Part shown: positions 28,656-37,439 of the stretch, one piece after another
Layout of the letters: each line of letters opens with the position of its first letter
How positions within the stretch are numbered: the first letter of the stretch is position 1
Source of the DNA: a virus
Length of the DNA: 44,074 bases
Virus record (IMG/VR): IMGVR_UViG_3300046535_000173
Location: 1 to 44,074 of that record
Strand: one strand, 5' to 3'
The notes under the pieces: model-generated
Seen by the model: the letters and a program-made list of their open reading frames with translations, nothing else
What the model was told of the DNA's origin: nothing
The model's database searches: none
Made by a program: the position numbers and the translations under genes

Positions 28656-30908
28656 TCAACCACCTATAGATGCTTCGATCGTCATCGACGCGACGATCAG
28701 CGGCAGCGGGTCCGACTGCCGGATGAACACCGAACCGTCGGCGTTCCAGCTCGGCGCGAGGTCAAGCTCGATCACGCCGGTGATTAGCGCGGGCGGCGAA
28801 CCGTAGGGTTCGGTCGTGCGTTGCTTGTACTGGATCAGGTCGTCGACCGAGGGGCCGGCGAAGACGCCCGACGAGTTATGCACGCGCAGCCACACCTTGT
28901 TCACGTTCTTCATTGCGCCCTGACCGAAGCCCGGCGCCTGATACGAGAACGGCAGCGTCTCCATGTCAGCCGTGATCGGCAGGCCGACTGCGACGATGCT
29001 CGCGGCGTGCTGCAGGGATACAGTCCCGTTTGTCACAACCTGCCGCGGCTGCACCGCGCCGTCGGCGAGGATGCTGACGGTCTTACCTTCGAGATGCCCG
29101 AGCCCGGTAATCGTCTGCGTGGCGGCGCCGGAATAGAGCACGCCGCAGTCCACGAAGAAACTGTCGGTGAGCGTTTCGACCTGGCGGCTGTGCATGCGCT
29201 CGACATAGCGGACCTGGCGGCCGTTGACTGTGCGGTTGACGATTGCGTAGAGCACCGATTCGCTACCTTCGGTCACGACGCACACCGATTCGAAAGCGCC
29301 GTCGGTATCGTGGTGATGCCATGCCGACACCTTATTAGCGGGCGAGTAGGTCAGACCGAGCAGATCGCCATTCGACGACACGCACCACATGATCGGATAG
29401 GGTGCCTTTGCGTAGGCCATATCGACAATGGTGAAGAAGTCGAACAGGTGCGGTGCCATGAGGCTGATGTCCTGCGTGACATAGCCGCCGGCGTAGTAGT
29501 TGAATGTCATCTCGCCGATATGGCCGCCTAACGCCATCGCGTATAGCAGCGAATTGCTGACGGTGACCGGCACCACGTTCGACGCGCCCGTGTAGCCTTG
29601 CGGCTGCACCGACAACGTGCTCGGCGTTAGCGCCTGCGTGGCCGACCCGTTTGCGGTGACGGCCCATTCGGCGCTTGACGTGAGCAGCACCAGCTCGGAC
29701 AGCGGCACGATGTGCCGGATCGTGTTCGCCTCGCGCGCGGCGATGCGGAAGACAAGCGCATCGGTATCGCGCGACGGCGTGCTCGATGACAGGTTCGACT
29801 CGGTACCGGTGCGCGTCATCCACATCGTTTGCGGCAGCGTGATCGTGCTCGCGAACACGCGGCGCTGCTGCACATAGCTGACCGCCGCCGGGTAATTGTT
29901 GACGGTGCCAAACGGGTTTTTCAGTTCGGGCGGCGTTGTCGCCGTGTCGGGCACGATGTTGTTGTCGACGACGATCGTGTCTTCGGTCTGCGAGATGAAA
30001 GCGTAAATACCCTGGTACTTGCGGTAGACGTTGTACCGGGCTGCGCCCGTTACACCGGTCCACGTGATGATGTTGGTGTAGCCGGCGAGCGTCAGATCGT
30101 TGTTTGCGATGGATACTGCGGACGCCAGCGATTCTTCACCGGTCGACGACAGCGACGTAACCAGGTAAGGGTAATCGACGTAGTTCGGCGTGCCGGTCGT
30201 ACCGTGGACCGCGGTGGCGACAACGTTGGTCGGTGGCGTCATCGACGACACGAAGCTGATATCGGTCAGCGTCCAGTTAGCCGCACCGAGCCGGCGCAGT
30301 TCCTTCGGCGGATACTTCGGGTGCACGATCGTCATCACGTCGGCAGACTGCACATAGTGCAGATCGAAGATATCGTCCTGCGAGTACGGTGTCGGTACGT
30401 TGTATATCCGCGCCACAGTGCCCGCGCCCGCGTAGGCCGTCAGATCGAGCGGGTTGCCTGCGAAGTCGGTCAGCGTGAACGCCGCGCCGGTGTTGCCGGT
30501 GACGACGCCCCATTGCGAAAGCGCCGCGCCGGTGAGGAACACCCACTCGCCATTTGAATATGTGTTCGCCGCGGTGACCGTGTTGCCGGCGACCGACGAC
30601 GCGAGCGCGGCTTCGAGCAGGGTCTTGCCCTGCGTGTGGAAGCGGATGTAGTACTGGCCGAACTCCAGCACCATCGTTTGCGTGGTGCTGTAGGTGAAAG
30701 GGATAAGCCGCGTTCGTAGCTGGCTTGCGCGCGTTTCGAGCACGTACGCCGTACCGGCGCGGTTCACCGCCGGGCCGTGCGGCAGCGTCACGAAGTTGCG
30801 GCAAAGCGCGAGACCGGTCTGGAACTGGTCGAGGTCGACGCGGCCGAACAGTTCCGGCGTGATCTCGCCCGCGGCGAATGAGCGCGACAGATTTTTGATG
30901 TTCGGCAT
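28656..30908 (-). CDS. tail tubular protein B-like (nozzle) protein
   Basis: 750 residues from ATG 30908, overlapping the stop of the tail tubular A-like gene (TAATG). The start MPNIKNLSRSFAAGEITPELFGRVDLDQFQTGLALCRNF is characteristic of this nozzle family in BPP-1-like phages. A fibronectin-III-like segment (about 230-330, PYLVTSLSSTGEESLAS and ITWTGVTGAARYNVYRK) is inserted, and QQRRVFASTITLPQTMWMTRTG is typical of the propeller part. It forms the distal tail tube to which the fibres attach. The ORF extending to 31091 is rejected because the ATG overlap is normal here. Confidence 0.88.
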   Translation of the reverse strand: MPNIKNLSRSFAAGEITPELFGRVDLDQFQTGLALCRNFVTLPHGPAVNRAGTAYVLETRASQLRTRLIPFTYSTTQTMVLEFGQYYIRFHTQGKTLLEAALASSVAGNTVTAANTYSNGEWVFLTGAALSQWGVVTGNTGAAFTLTDFAGNPLDLTAYAGAGTVARIYNVPTPYSQDDIFDLHYVQSADVMTIVHPKYPPKELRRLGAANWTLTDISFVSSMTPPTNVVATAVHGTTGTPNYVDYPYLVTSLSSTGEESLASAVSIANNDLTLAGYTNIITWTGVTGAARYNVYRKYQGIYAFISQTEDTIVVDNNIVPDTATTPPELKNPFGTVNNYPAAVSYVQQRRVFASTITLPQTMWMTRTGTESNLSSSTPSRDTDALVFRIAAREANTIRHIVPLSELVLLTSSAEWAVTANGSATQALTPSTLSVQPQGYTGASNVVPVTVSNSLLYAMALGGHIGEMTFNYYAGGYVTQDISLMAPHLFDFFTIVDMAYAKAPYPIMWCVSSNGDLLGLTYSPANKVSAWHHHDTDGAFESVCVVTEGSESVLYAIVNRTVNGRQVRYVERMHSRQVETLTDSFFVDCGVLYSGAATQTITGLGHLEGKTVSILADGAVQPRQVVTNGTVSLQHAASIVAVGLPITADMETLPFSYQAPGFGQGAMKNVNKVWLRVHNSSGVFAGPSVDDLIQYKQRTTEPYGSPPALITGVIELDLAPSWNADGSVFIRQSDPLPLIVASMTIEASIGG

Positions 30909-31573
30909 TATCGGTTCTGAATCCAGGGCGCGGGGCGTTGAGACTGCGAGATCGAGCGTCGGCGGTTGTTCGCATCGTTCGTCTTCGCCGCAGACAGGCT
31001 CAGCATGTAGCCCTGCATCATCGCCTTCGTCACCGCCATGCCGGTGTCGCCCTTGATGACCGGGCCGGCGAGGTATGCGGCCAGCAGCCACGCGATAGCG
31101 TCGACAACCTGCGCGCTGAATTTCGTTGTGTCGGTGATGCTCGCGACGTAACGGATAATGGCGTTTTCGAGATTCGTGTAGATGACACCCGTGCCGTCGG
31201 TGCGGGCCTCAAGCTCGTACGGTACGGCCGGCATCGTGAAACTGTCGTCCTGCCAGTGGCCGCAGCGCTCGTCGATCGGGTAGAACGTAGGCGCGTTGGG
31301 GTCGATCAGATCGATGATGTTGCGGCAATCGCTCGGTACCTGATAGACGAACGTGAAGCCGGGCGGGGGTGTGTCGGTCAGCAGCGCGAGGTTCGCGCGC
31401 TTCGTGGCGAATCCCCATTCATGCGACTCGAGCACAAGGTCACGCGCGACCGGGTAGAAGCGTGCGCAATGCTCGGCCTGTGCGCTGCCTTCGGGCGGGC
31501 TGATGCTCGACACCGTGGCGCGATCGCCCAGGTGCCCAAGCGCCAGATTGCAGATATCGATTTCTGAGGCCAA
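30908..31573 (-). CDS. tail tubular protein A-like (gatekeeper/adaptor) protein
   Basis: 221 residues starting at a TTG (31573) after the strong GAGGGGTGGG. The start ASEIDICNLALGHLGDRATVSSI, the ARFYPVARDLVLESHEWGFATKRANLALL region and the FVYQVPSDCRNIIDL strand match T7 gp11-type head-tail adaptors. It links portal and nozzle. A terminator-like hairpin lies just upstream (31594-31616), so its transcription may be reduced compared with the capsid genes. No in-frame ATG is available near the conserved start. Confidence 0.87.
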   Translation of the reverse strand: MASEIDICNLALGHLGDRATVSSISPPEGSAQAEHCARFYPVARDLVLESHEWGFATKRANLALLTDTPPPGFTFVYQVPSDCRNIIDLIDPNAPTFYPIDERCGHWQDDSFTMPAVPYELEARTDGTGVIYTNLENAIIRYVASITDTTKFSAQVVDAIAWLLAAYLAGPVIKGDTGMAVTKAMMQGYMLSLSAAKTNDANNRRRSISQSQRPAPWIQNR

Positions 31574-31593
31574 AGCCCACCCCTCAAATAGAA

Positions 31594-31616
31594 ACGGGAA
31601 CCGCGCGGGCTCCCGT
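31594..31616 (-). terminator. Terminator-like hairpin before the tail tubular A gene
   Basis: On the minus strand ACGGGAGCC (31616-31608) pairs with GGTTCCCGT (31602-31594), nine pairs including one G-T, with a 5-nt loop, followed by TTCTATTT. It probably gives partial termination after the head genes. Confidence 0.55.
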
Positions 31617-31641
31617 AATCACTCACCGTTGCGCGAACCGC

Positions 31642-31878
31642 TCAGGTCAGATCGGCCGGATTCGGAAGGTTGTCAGCGCCGCTGTGCGGCTTGCCGCCAA
31701 TCGGGTTGTTGCCCGTGGTCTGCGGCTGTGCGGCCTTCGCGCGCTTCATCGGCTTGCCGTCTGCGCGCTCCATCCACGATTCGTGAAACGCTTCGTCGTC
31801 CGCGATCTCGAACTCGTCGCCCGATTCGCGGAACTGCCCGTAGTAGCCCTTGGCGGTGGCGATAACCTTGATGCCCAT
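31642..31878 (-). CDS. small conserved phage head-region protein, unknown function
   Basis: 78 residues. The N-terminal half (IKVIATAKGYYGQFRESGDEFEIADDEAFHESWMER) is a compact, SH3-like pattern widespread in phages between capsid and tail genes; the C-terminal half (KPMKRAKAAQPQTTGNNPIGGKP) is flexible. Similar small proteins are annotated as hypothetical in related genomes. It may be a minor head or connector component. It sits between two hairpins. Confidence 0.8.
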   Translation of the reverse strand: MGIKVIATAKGYYGQFRESGDEFEIADDEAFHESWMERADGKPMKRAKAAQPQTTGNNPIGGKPHSGADNLPNPADLT

Positions 31879-31904
31879 GTGTTGCGCTCCGATGCAATCG
31901 AAAG

Positions 31905-31924
31905 AGCCGGGCCGAAGCCCGGCT
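31905..31924 (-). terminator. UUCG hairpin after the cement protein gene
   Basis: On the minus strand AGCCGGGC-TTCG-GCCCGGCT (8-bp stem) is followed by CTTTC. It is only a few bases after the cement gene stop. It could stabilise the 3' end of the abundant capsid mRNA or terminate weakly. Confidence 0.55.
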
Positions 31925-31929
31925 GCTCA

Positions 31930-32391
31930 TTACGCGACGGTGAAGCCCTTCGCGTAGTCGACGGTGCCGTTGAGCGTCTGGAGATCTTCGACCAGGCCGG
32001 CGGTGATGGCGCCCGCGGTCATCGGACCCGTTGCGACCGTGTACTGCAAACCGACGTAGCGGCGGTACTTGCCGAACGGTAGGTCGATCTGGACGGGGCG
32101 CGACTTGGCGGTCAGCGAAGCCACCGGGATTGCTGCGGTCGCATAGTGCGTGATGACGTTGGTCGTCAGCGCGGCGTCGTCAGCGGACACCAATGCGATG
32201 ACCATCGTCGCGGCGCCGCCAGCCGTGAAGGTGGTTCCAACCTGCGCAAACAGGCTGATGTCCTGGCCATCGCCAATGCCAGACTTGGTGTTCGGGCCGC
32301 CGCTCGGCAGGGTGTCGATAACGTTCGTCGAATTCGCGGTGACCGTGACGGCCTGCGCATCCGAGAACAGGCTTTGTTGATCCATGATCAT
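31930..32391 (-). CDS. capsid cement (decoration) protein, Bbp16-like
   Basis: 153 residues from ATG 32391, with AGGAG nine bases upstream; an ATG two codons later is possible. The sequence MIMDQQSLFSDAQAVTVTANSTNVIDTLP, then GDGQDISLFAQVGTTFTAG and LPFGKYRRYVGLQYTVATGPMTAG is that of the jelly-roll cement protein family named after Bbp16 of phage BPP-1, which stabilises the HK97-type shell. It lies directly downstream of the capsid gene. UUCG hairpins frame it on both sides. Confidence 0.88.
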   Translation of the reverse strand: MIMDQQSLFSDAQAVTVTANSTNVIDTLPSGGPNTKSGIGDGQDISLFAQVGTTFTAGGAATMVIALVSADDAALTTNVITHYATAAIPVASLTAKSRPVQIDLPFGKYRRYVGLQYTVATGPMTAGAITAGLVEDLQTLNGTVDYAKGFTVA

Positions 32392-32422
32392 GGTGTGTTA
32401 CTCCTGTTTCGTTTAAGAGCAA

Positions 32423-32436
32423 GCCGCCGAAGCGGC
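32423..32436 (-). terminator. UUCG hairpin between capsid and cement genes
   Basis: On the minus strand GCCGC-TTCG-GCGGC forms a short stable stem, followed by TTGCTCTTAAA. Without a good T-run it is more likely an mRNA-stabilising or processing structure than a strong terminator. Confidence 0.4.
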
Positions 32437-32455
32437 CCGCGCCTTTGCGCTTCGC

Positions 32456-33478
32456 TTAGACGACGCGCGCTTCGGTGGACAGAAGCGCGTCGACGATACG
32501 GATCGGAATGCCGTAGAACTTGGTCGTGATCTGCTCCGACGCAGTTTCGATGCTCAGTGCGTTCTGCGACTTGTTCAGCGCCTGCACGCGTAGCATTTCG
32601 CCGATCGTGCGGTTCACGTAGAACACCGGGCGGCCCATACCCTGACGCGGAATGCGCGCCGTCATGCGGATCATTGTTTGGATCAGATCCACCGGCGAGG
32701 TGCCGTTTACGCCAGGGAACGTCGGCGTCACCGCCAGCGTGGTCAGGTCCGACACGTTGATGTTTGCGGCGCGCACGACATAACGCCAGTCTTTCAGCGC
32801 AATGCCGCATTTCCACTGCCAGCGATCCGCTACTGCGCGGAAGCGGTTGTTGCTCGCGTCGAACGCGTCGATCACGCCGAGGTCTTCGTGATACACGCCG
32901 GCCTTCGAGCCCTTCGGGAAAATACCGGTGACGGTCTGATCGCCCCAGTTCATCAACCAGATCGAGCAGTTGTTCGAGCCCGTGCCGCCGCAGTCGATGA
33001 TGTTGTTCGCATTCGGCGCGCCGCTGATCGCGCCATAGCGCGGTGCGAGGCCGGTGAAGCGTTCAGGATTGACGGTCGTGTCGCCGTAGAACAGCGTCGA
33101 AGCCATCGTCTCGTTCATCGATTCGAGAAACGAACTGGCTTCGGACAGGCGGAACGCAGCCGTGTTGCCGTTCAGGTTAGCGACATCCACGTCGATTTCG
33201 TTGCGAGCTTCGAGCATGCCTGTTGCTTCGTCGACCTGTGCGCGGGTCGATTTGCTCGGCGGGACACCGCCGTAGAGCTTGCGCCAGATGACCGTCGGCA
33301 GGCCGGTGCGGACCGTCGTGCGGTGACCGGTCGGCAGGTTGCCTTCGGCCCACGTCGCATCGAGCAAAATCTCGTTGGTCTGGTTAAGCAGTTCGATCAC
33401 GTCGGCCGTGGAGCCGCTCGGGTCGAGCGATTTTGCTACGTCGAGCAGCGTCGGATTCTTTGTGCCAAGTACAGCCAT
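32456..33478 (-). CDS. major capsid protein (HK97-fold, Bbp17-like)
   Basis: 340 residues. MAVLGTKNPTLLDVAKSLDPSG, AEGNLPTGHRTTVRTGLPTVIWRKLYGGVPPSKS, and FLESMNETMASTLFYGDTTVNPERFTGLAPRYG are conserved in the major capsid proteins of BPP-1-like podoviruses. The last part (RIPRQGMGRPVFYVNRTIGEMLRVQALNKSQN) is the capsid core. It follows the scaffold gene and precedes cement, the normal order. It needs no separate protease here, as none is found nearby. Confidence 0.92.
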   Translation of the reverse strand: MAVLGTKNPTLLDVAKSLDPSGSTADVIELLNQTNEILLDATWAEGNLPTGHRTTVRTGLPTVIWRKLYGGVPPSKSTRAQVDEATGMLEARNEIDVDVANLNGNTAAFRLSEASSFLESMNETMASTLFYGDTTVNPERFTGLAPRYGAISGAPNANNIIDCGGTGSNNCSIWLMNWGDQTVTGIFPKGSKAGVYHEDLGVIDAFDASNNRFRAVADRWQWKCGIALKDWRYVVRAANINVSDLTTLAVTPTFPGVNGTSPVDLIQTMIRMTARIPRQGMGRPVFYVNRTIGEMLRVQALNKSQNALSIETASEQITTKFYGIPIRIVDALLSTEARVV

Positions 33479-33490
33479 GATGTGCGCCCC

Positions 33491-34159
33491 TTATTTCTGG
33501 TTCGGATAGAGACGGTTTTCGAGAGGCACGTTGGCGCGGTCTGCCTGCGCCGCACTGCCCGTGATCAATTGCCCGTCCTCACTGATTGCCTTGCCTGCCT
33601 TGACCATGAACCGGACGATCTCCGGGTGGTTGCCAAGGCCGCTTTGATTCAGCAGCGTCTTAAGCTCTTTCGAGCCGAACGTGTCGAGCGCTTTCTTTGC
33701 GACGCCCAGGTTTTCCGACAGTTTGTCGCCGCCGATTTCCTTGTCCGTCGTGGTCTGTTCCGCCCATTCGGCGGTCATGACCTTTTGCTGCTCGACTAGC
33801 TGCGCCGCAAACCCTTGCGCCTGCTCGACGCCGAGATCCGCGATACGCTGCGCCTGTTCGGGCGTGAGGCCGAATTCCTTGGCCGTCGTCTTCAGTTTCT
33901 CGACCGTCTCGCCTTTCAACTCGACGCCATCGGGCAACTTGAATTCGTAGACGACTTCCTTTGCAGGTTCTGCGGGCTTCGCGTTCGCGTCGTCCGGTTT
34001 CGCTGCAGCGGGTTCGGCTGGCTTTGCGTCTGTGCTCGCTGCCGGCGCGTTGCTGGCATCGGGCGCTGCTGCCTGGCTCTGCGGTGCATCGGCGGGGCTT
34101 GCCGTCGTGCTGGTCGCGTCTGCCGGTGCCGCCTGGCTATCAGTGATGGGGTCAGCCAT
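33491..34159 (-). CDS. scaffolding protein
   Basis: 222 residues. An Ala/Pro/Asp-rich disordered N-terminal third (TASPADAPQSQAAAPDASNA) precedes a charged helical region (VELKGETVEKLKTTAKEFGLTPEQAQRIADLGVEQAQGF) and a helical C-terminus, the usual build of podovirus scaffolds just before the capsid gene. It would guide capsid assembly and then leave. The FGLTPEQAQ segment is common in this family. It overlaps the previous gene by 8 bases. Confidence 0.85.
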   Translation of the reverse strand: MADPITDSQAAPADATSTTASPADAPQSQAAAPDASNAPAASTDAKPAEPAAAKPDDANAKPAEPAKEVVYEFKLPDGVELKGETVEKLKTTAKEFGLTPEQAQRIADLGVEQAQGFAAQLVEQQKVMTAEWAEQTTTDKEIGGDKLSENLGVAKKALDTFGSKELKTLLNQSGLGNHPEIVRFMVKAGKAISEDGQLITGSAAQADRANVPLENRLYPNQK

Positions 34160-34487
34160 TTGGTTTTTCCTTTACCTTCGCTTCAGTCGCCATCTGCGCG
34201 TACAACTCGGCACCGCCGTCGATCGAATGGATCTGTGCCATGAGCTTTAGCGCAATGCTGCGTTTGCCTTCGTTGAAGATCGACCAGTTCGCGTTACCGT
34301 CGAACGACTGCTGGTACAGTCGGGCGTCGCCGAGAAGGCGCCACATGAATCGACGGCCGCGTTTGCCGCTCATGAGCCAGCGAACATCGTCCAGTTCCAT
34401 CCCGAGTTCAAACTTCGACTGTTCCTTCGCGCTCGCGCGTTGTTCGTCGAGCGCGGCAAGGTCGGTCGGATTGAAGTCGGAACTCAT
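34152..34487 (-). CDS. Bbp19-like phage protein
   Basis: 111 residues. The motif LDDVRWLMSGKRGRRFMWRLLGDARLYQQSFDGNANWSIFNEGKRSIALKL is the hallmark of a small family found between portal and scaffold genes in BPP-1-like and other podoviruses (Bbp19). Its role in head assembly is unknown. A late-promoter-type motif lies 30 bp upstream (34518-34528), so the gene may start a capsid sub-transcript. Confidence 0.87.
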   Translation of the reverse strand: MSSDFNPTDLAALDEQRASAKEQSKFELGMELDDVRWLMSGKRGRRFMWRLLGDARLYQQSFDGNANWSIFNEGKRSIALKLMAQIHSIDGGAELYAQMATEAKVKEKPNG

Positions 34488-34517
34488 GAGTGCGGAGAAT
34501 ACGGGCGAGCGTTTGGG

Positions 34518-34528
34518 GTATGGTTACG
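34518..34528 (-). promoter_or_regulatory. Late-promoter-type motif, copy before the Bbp19/scaffold/capsid block
   Basis: Exact GTATGGTTACG (plus strand) in the 42-bp gap between the staple gene and the Bbp19-like gene. The copy reads CGTAACCATACC in the late direction. Extra expression from here would suit the high demand for capsid and scaffold. Confidence 0.62.
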
Positions 34529-34529
34529 G

Positions 34530-34847
34530 CTATTCGCCGTAGATCCGGTTCGCGATCGGCTTCGGTGCGCTGTTTCCGTTCGCGAGTTCCATGTCGGTGA
34601 TCTGCAGGTTCATGCTCTTGTCTGCGCCGTCCTGGTTCTCGTACTGCGAGATGCTGCAAACCTCGACGAGCGCGGTGAGTTGCATCACCGTGCCGACGGG
34701 CGGCAATTCGGTGATGCCCAGCTTCGCGAGGATGTCGTCATCGAGGCAGATCGACAGGCCGTACGGGTATTGCGGCAGATCGTCGTCCGTGCCGCCGAGC
34801 ATCGTGTCGGCCTTGGCTTCGGCCGCGGTGAGCTTCATCGAGATCAT
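34530..34847 (-). CDS. capsid staple protein
   Basis: 105 residues from ATG 34847, which overlaps the portal stop (ATGA). KLTAAEAKADTMLGGTDDDLPQYPYGLSICLDDDILAKLGI, then LPPVGTVMQLTALVEVCSIS and the final LQITDMEL, is the pattern of small capsid staple proteins in phages of this type, which clamp capsid subunits from inside. Longer upstream frames lie in the portal gene and are rejected. Confidence 0.85.
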   Translation of the reverse strand: MISMKLTAAEAKADTMLGGTDDDLPQYPYGLSICLDDDILAKLGITELPPVGTVMQLTALVEVCSISQYENQDGADKSMNLQITDMELANGNSAPKPIANRIYGE

Positions 34848-36670
34848 TGCGGGCCGCCTGTGTATCCGGTGAGGTTCGATAACGTGTCGGACAGCACATT
34901 GCTGGCGCCGCCTTGCGTCGGTGCCTGTGCGGCCGTCTTCGCCGTCTCTGCTGCCTGCTGCATCTGCGCCTGCTGCGCGGCGTGCTGCGCGGCCTTGGCG
35001 CGGGCTGCGCGCTGCGCGTCGCGCTGATCGGGATCGACGTCGAGCGCGGGATCGGTGCCGAGCGCATCGGTGTACTGCTCGTACCATCCGTCGGTGTCGA
35101 AGTTGTCGAGCACCGTGACGGGCTGCTGTGCTTCGAGCTGCAACTGCGCGACGCCGCTAAGCGCCATGACCAGCTTGTCGATGCTGTTCGTGCCGATCTG
35201 CTTCTGTGCCTGCGCGAGGATCGAGACGAACTCGACCTGCAGCGCAACACCGGCCAGTTCGGGCGGGGGTGGCGGCAGCAGACCCGCTTCGACGATGATG
35301 TCGAACGCCGCGTCGACCAGCGGCTTAAGCAGCTCGTCGTGCAGGCGCTCGATCACGGGGCCGAGCATCAGCATTTTTTCTTCGTGCAGTTCCGCGACTT
35401 CCGTCGCCGTCATGTTCGCGTTCGTGTTGTTCGCGAGCATGAGGAACAGGTCTTCGTAGAACGCGCTGCGGATACGCTCGCGCACGTCCTGAATATCCTG
35501 CAGCAGATATTGCAGCGGGAGGTTCACTTCGTAGATCGAGCGGATGCCACCATTCGGCGAGGCCGCGTCCGCGTACGAGATGCCGCCCGGCAGCGTGTCG
35601 ATATCGTGATTCTTCAGCGACGTCGGCACCTGGATAGGCGGCTTCGTCATGTAGTCGATAGCCTGGCCCTTGCGCAGCTGCTCGTGCTGCAACTGGCGGA
35701 TGTCGCCCAGCGCGTCCATTGCGGGGCCGTTGCCGTAGATGTCACCGCCGTAGGTCGACCAGCGCGGCGCGACTACGCGAAACTTCTTGAAGCCACCCAC
35801 GGACAGCAGCGCGTTATCGCCGCCTGTCGTGCCCTGGTTGGATGTCTGCTGCGAGTCCGACGAGCCGCCCACTTCGAGATAGGTCGACGTCCACGCCATG
35901 TTGCGTGCGTCCGACTTGCTCGGGTCGCGGTCTTCGTTCGGCTCGATGCAGTGGATCACCGTGCGCCACACGTCCAGGTTGCCCGAGTCGTACATGCGCC
36001 GCGTGTTGTCGCTCACGTTCGCGTAGCCGAACTGCTTCACGAGCTGGGCGACGGTCTTCTGGAATTCACGATAGAGCGTATCCACTTCGCCGCGGTCACT
36101 GGTCGAGATGCAATACTCGCCGGCCGTCAGCGGGTACATGCGGATCACGTCCTGATAATCGGTCATGATGATCGCAACACTGGTGCCGAACGCGCCGATT
36201 TCCTCGTACATCGAGTGCAGCGAGCGGTACACGTTGGACCGGTTGAAGATGTCGAGAATCAGCTTCGTGACTTCGGCGCACCACGCCTTGACGGGCTTCT
36301 TTTTGTTCAGGTCGTCATACGGCGTCTTGAGCGCGATCCACGGGCGTGCGGGCGATGTCGCCCCGGCCATGAGCCCGGCGCCGAGCACGCGCAGCGATTT
36401 CGTGGCCGTGCTGTCGAATATGTTCTGGTTGCGCCGGTTGCCGCGGTTGCGGTCTTCGACGAAGAACCGGCCCGCGCGCGGCAGCAGGACATTGCTGATG
36501 TCCTTGTACTCGCGAATCCATGACGAACGCTCATTCTTCAGCGCGTACCATCGCTGGAGAATGAGTTCCTTGCGCGTCTTCACCGGCTTCGCATTGCCGC
36601 CCGACTGACTCGGTTTCTCGGCTGATGCGTCCGGTTGCGCGCTCTGGTCGTTCGTGAGAAGCGTTGCCAT
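34844..36670 (-). CDS. portal protein (head-to-tail connector)
   Basis: 608 residues. KELILQRWYALKNERSSWIREYKDISNVLLPRAGRFF, then NIFDSTATKSLRVLGAGLMAGATSPARPWIAL and FNRSNVYRSLHSMYEEIGAFGTSVAIIMTDYQDVIRMYPLTAGEY, are conserved in the podovirus head-to-tail connecting proteins. The C-terminus (about 550-590) is an Ala/Gln-rich helix (RAARAKAAQHAAQQAQMQQAAE), the barrel part. It forms the 12-mer through which DNA is packed by the terminase. Overlaps both neighbours. Confidence 0.95.
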   Translation of the reverse strand: MATLLTNDQSAQPDASAEKPSQSGGNAKPVKTRKELILQRWYALKNERSSWIREYKDISNVLLPRAGRFFVEDRNRGNRRNQNIFDSTATKSLRVLGAGLMAGATSPARPWIALKTPYDDLNKKKPVKAWCAEVTKLILDIFNRSNVYRSLHSMYEEIGAFGTSVAIIMTDYQDVIRMYPLTAGEYCISTSDRGEVDTLYREFQKTVAQLVKQFGYANVSDNTRRMYDSGNLDVWRTVIHCIEPNEDRDPSKSDARNMAWTSTYLEVGGSSDSQQTSNQGTTGGDNALLSVGGFKKFRVVAPRWSTYGGDIYGNGPAMDALGDIRQLQHEQLRKGQAIDYMTKPPIQVPTSLKNHDIDTLPGGISYADAASPNGGIRSIYEVNLPLQYLLQDIQDVRERIRSAFYEDLFLMLANNTNANMTATEVAELHEEKMLMLGPVIERLHDELLKPLVDAAFDIIVEAGLLPPPPPELAGVALQVEFVSILAQAQKQIGTNSIDKLVMALSGVAQLQLEAQQPVTVLDNFDTDGWYEQYTDALGTDPALDVDPDQRDAQRAARAKAAQHAAQQAQMQQAAETAKTAAQAPTQGGASNVLSDTLSNLTGYTGGPQ

Positions 36671-36987
36671 TAGCTACCCAGCAACGTATTCGAGCCGAGG
36701 CCCGCACCGCCGAGGTTGAGCGATGAACCCGCAACACCGCCCGCTCCGGTCAGCAACGTGGATGCGGGGCCGCTGTTCACGCCGGCCGCAGCGGGCGTGC
36801 CGCCAGGGTTCAGCGCCGACGTATCGGCGGCTGTGGCTTTCTGTGCAGTGCCCGCTGCAGCCTTTGCCTTGTCCGCGTCGCCGCGCTGCTGTGCGGCCTG
36901 CTGGTTAGCCTGAACGTGCTGGGCGACCGCTGCGCCCGCGCTTATGGCAGCCGTCGCGCCAGCGACGATTAACGCGAGTGAACTCAT
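36670..36987 (-). CDS. small Ala/Gly-rich phage protein, unknown function
   Basis: 105 residues. A hydrophobic N-terminal helix (LALIVAGATAAISAGAAVAQ) is followed by a Gln/Ala-rich helix (QANQQAAQQRGDADKAKAAAGTAQKA) and a Gly/Ser-rich flexible tail ending NTLLGS. It lies between the jelly-roll-like gene and the portal (TAATG overlap with the latter). Similar proteins near portals are minor head or internal proteins in some podoviruses, but I do not recognise this one. Confidence 0.75.
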   Translation of the reverse strand: MSSLALIVAGATAAISAGAAVAQHVQANQQAAQQRGDADKAKAAAGTAQKATAADTSALNPGGTPAAAGVNSGPASTLLTGAGGVAGSSLNLGGAGLGSNTLLGS

Positions 36988-37439
36988 GATGTTTCCTTCG
37001 TGATCGTTACGTTGCCGGGGGCTCTCGCCAGCAGTTGCGTCTCGTTCGTCATGTCGGCTTCTGCTTCTTCGACCGATTGCGCATCGCTCGGCAGGACCAT
37101 CGTCATGTGCGTTTCGGCGTGCGTTCTGAACAACGCCTTGCGCCCGCGCAGACCGGGCAGCACGTGAAAGCCTGTGAGCCGTACCGCTTCGTTGCCCGTG
37201 AACATCGTCACGTCGCCGTGCAGCACCAGCACAGTCGCGCGGCGCAACACCGTGCCTGATGCGACAACGCCTGCGGGCAGATGTGCGGTGCGTCCGTACA
37301 TGCCGCCATGAATCAGGTGATCGATCGTTACCTCGATCTGCGGCAGTTCGCGCAAGCTGGCGTCGATATCGCGCAACGTGTCGAGCGTCGTCCGGTCAGG
37401 CGCCACGAGCGAGAGCACGCGTTCGGCAACGTCATTCAT
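36984..37439 (-). CDS. cupin/jelly-roll-like phage protein, unknown function
   Basis: 151 residues. The middle (IDHLIHGGMYGRTAHLPAGVVASGTVLRR, then ATVLVLHGDVTMFTGNEAVRLTGFHVL and LFRTHAETHMTMVL) alternates short strands in a way that suggests a double-stranded beta-helix (cupin-like) fold. Catalytic metal ligands are not clear. Its genomic neighbours, a GNAT protein and the portal, are the same in related phages. Might be a minor structural or assembly protein. Confidence 0.7.
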   Translation of the reverse strand: MNDVAERVLSLVAPDRTTLDTLRDIDASLRELPQIEVTIDHLIHGGMYGRTAHLPAGVVASGTVLRRATVLVLHGDVTMFTGNEAVRLTGFHVLPGLRGRKALFRTHAETHMTMVLPSDAQSVEEAEADMTNETQLLARAPGNVTITKETS

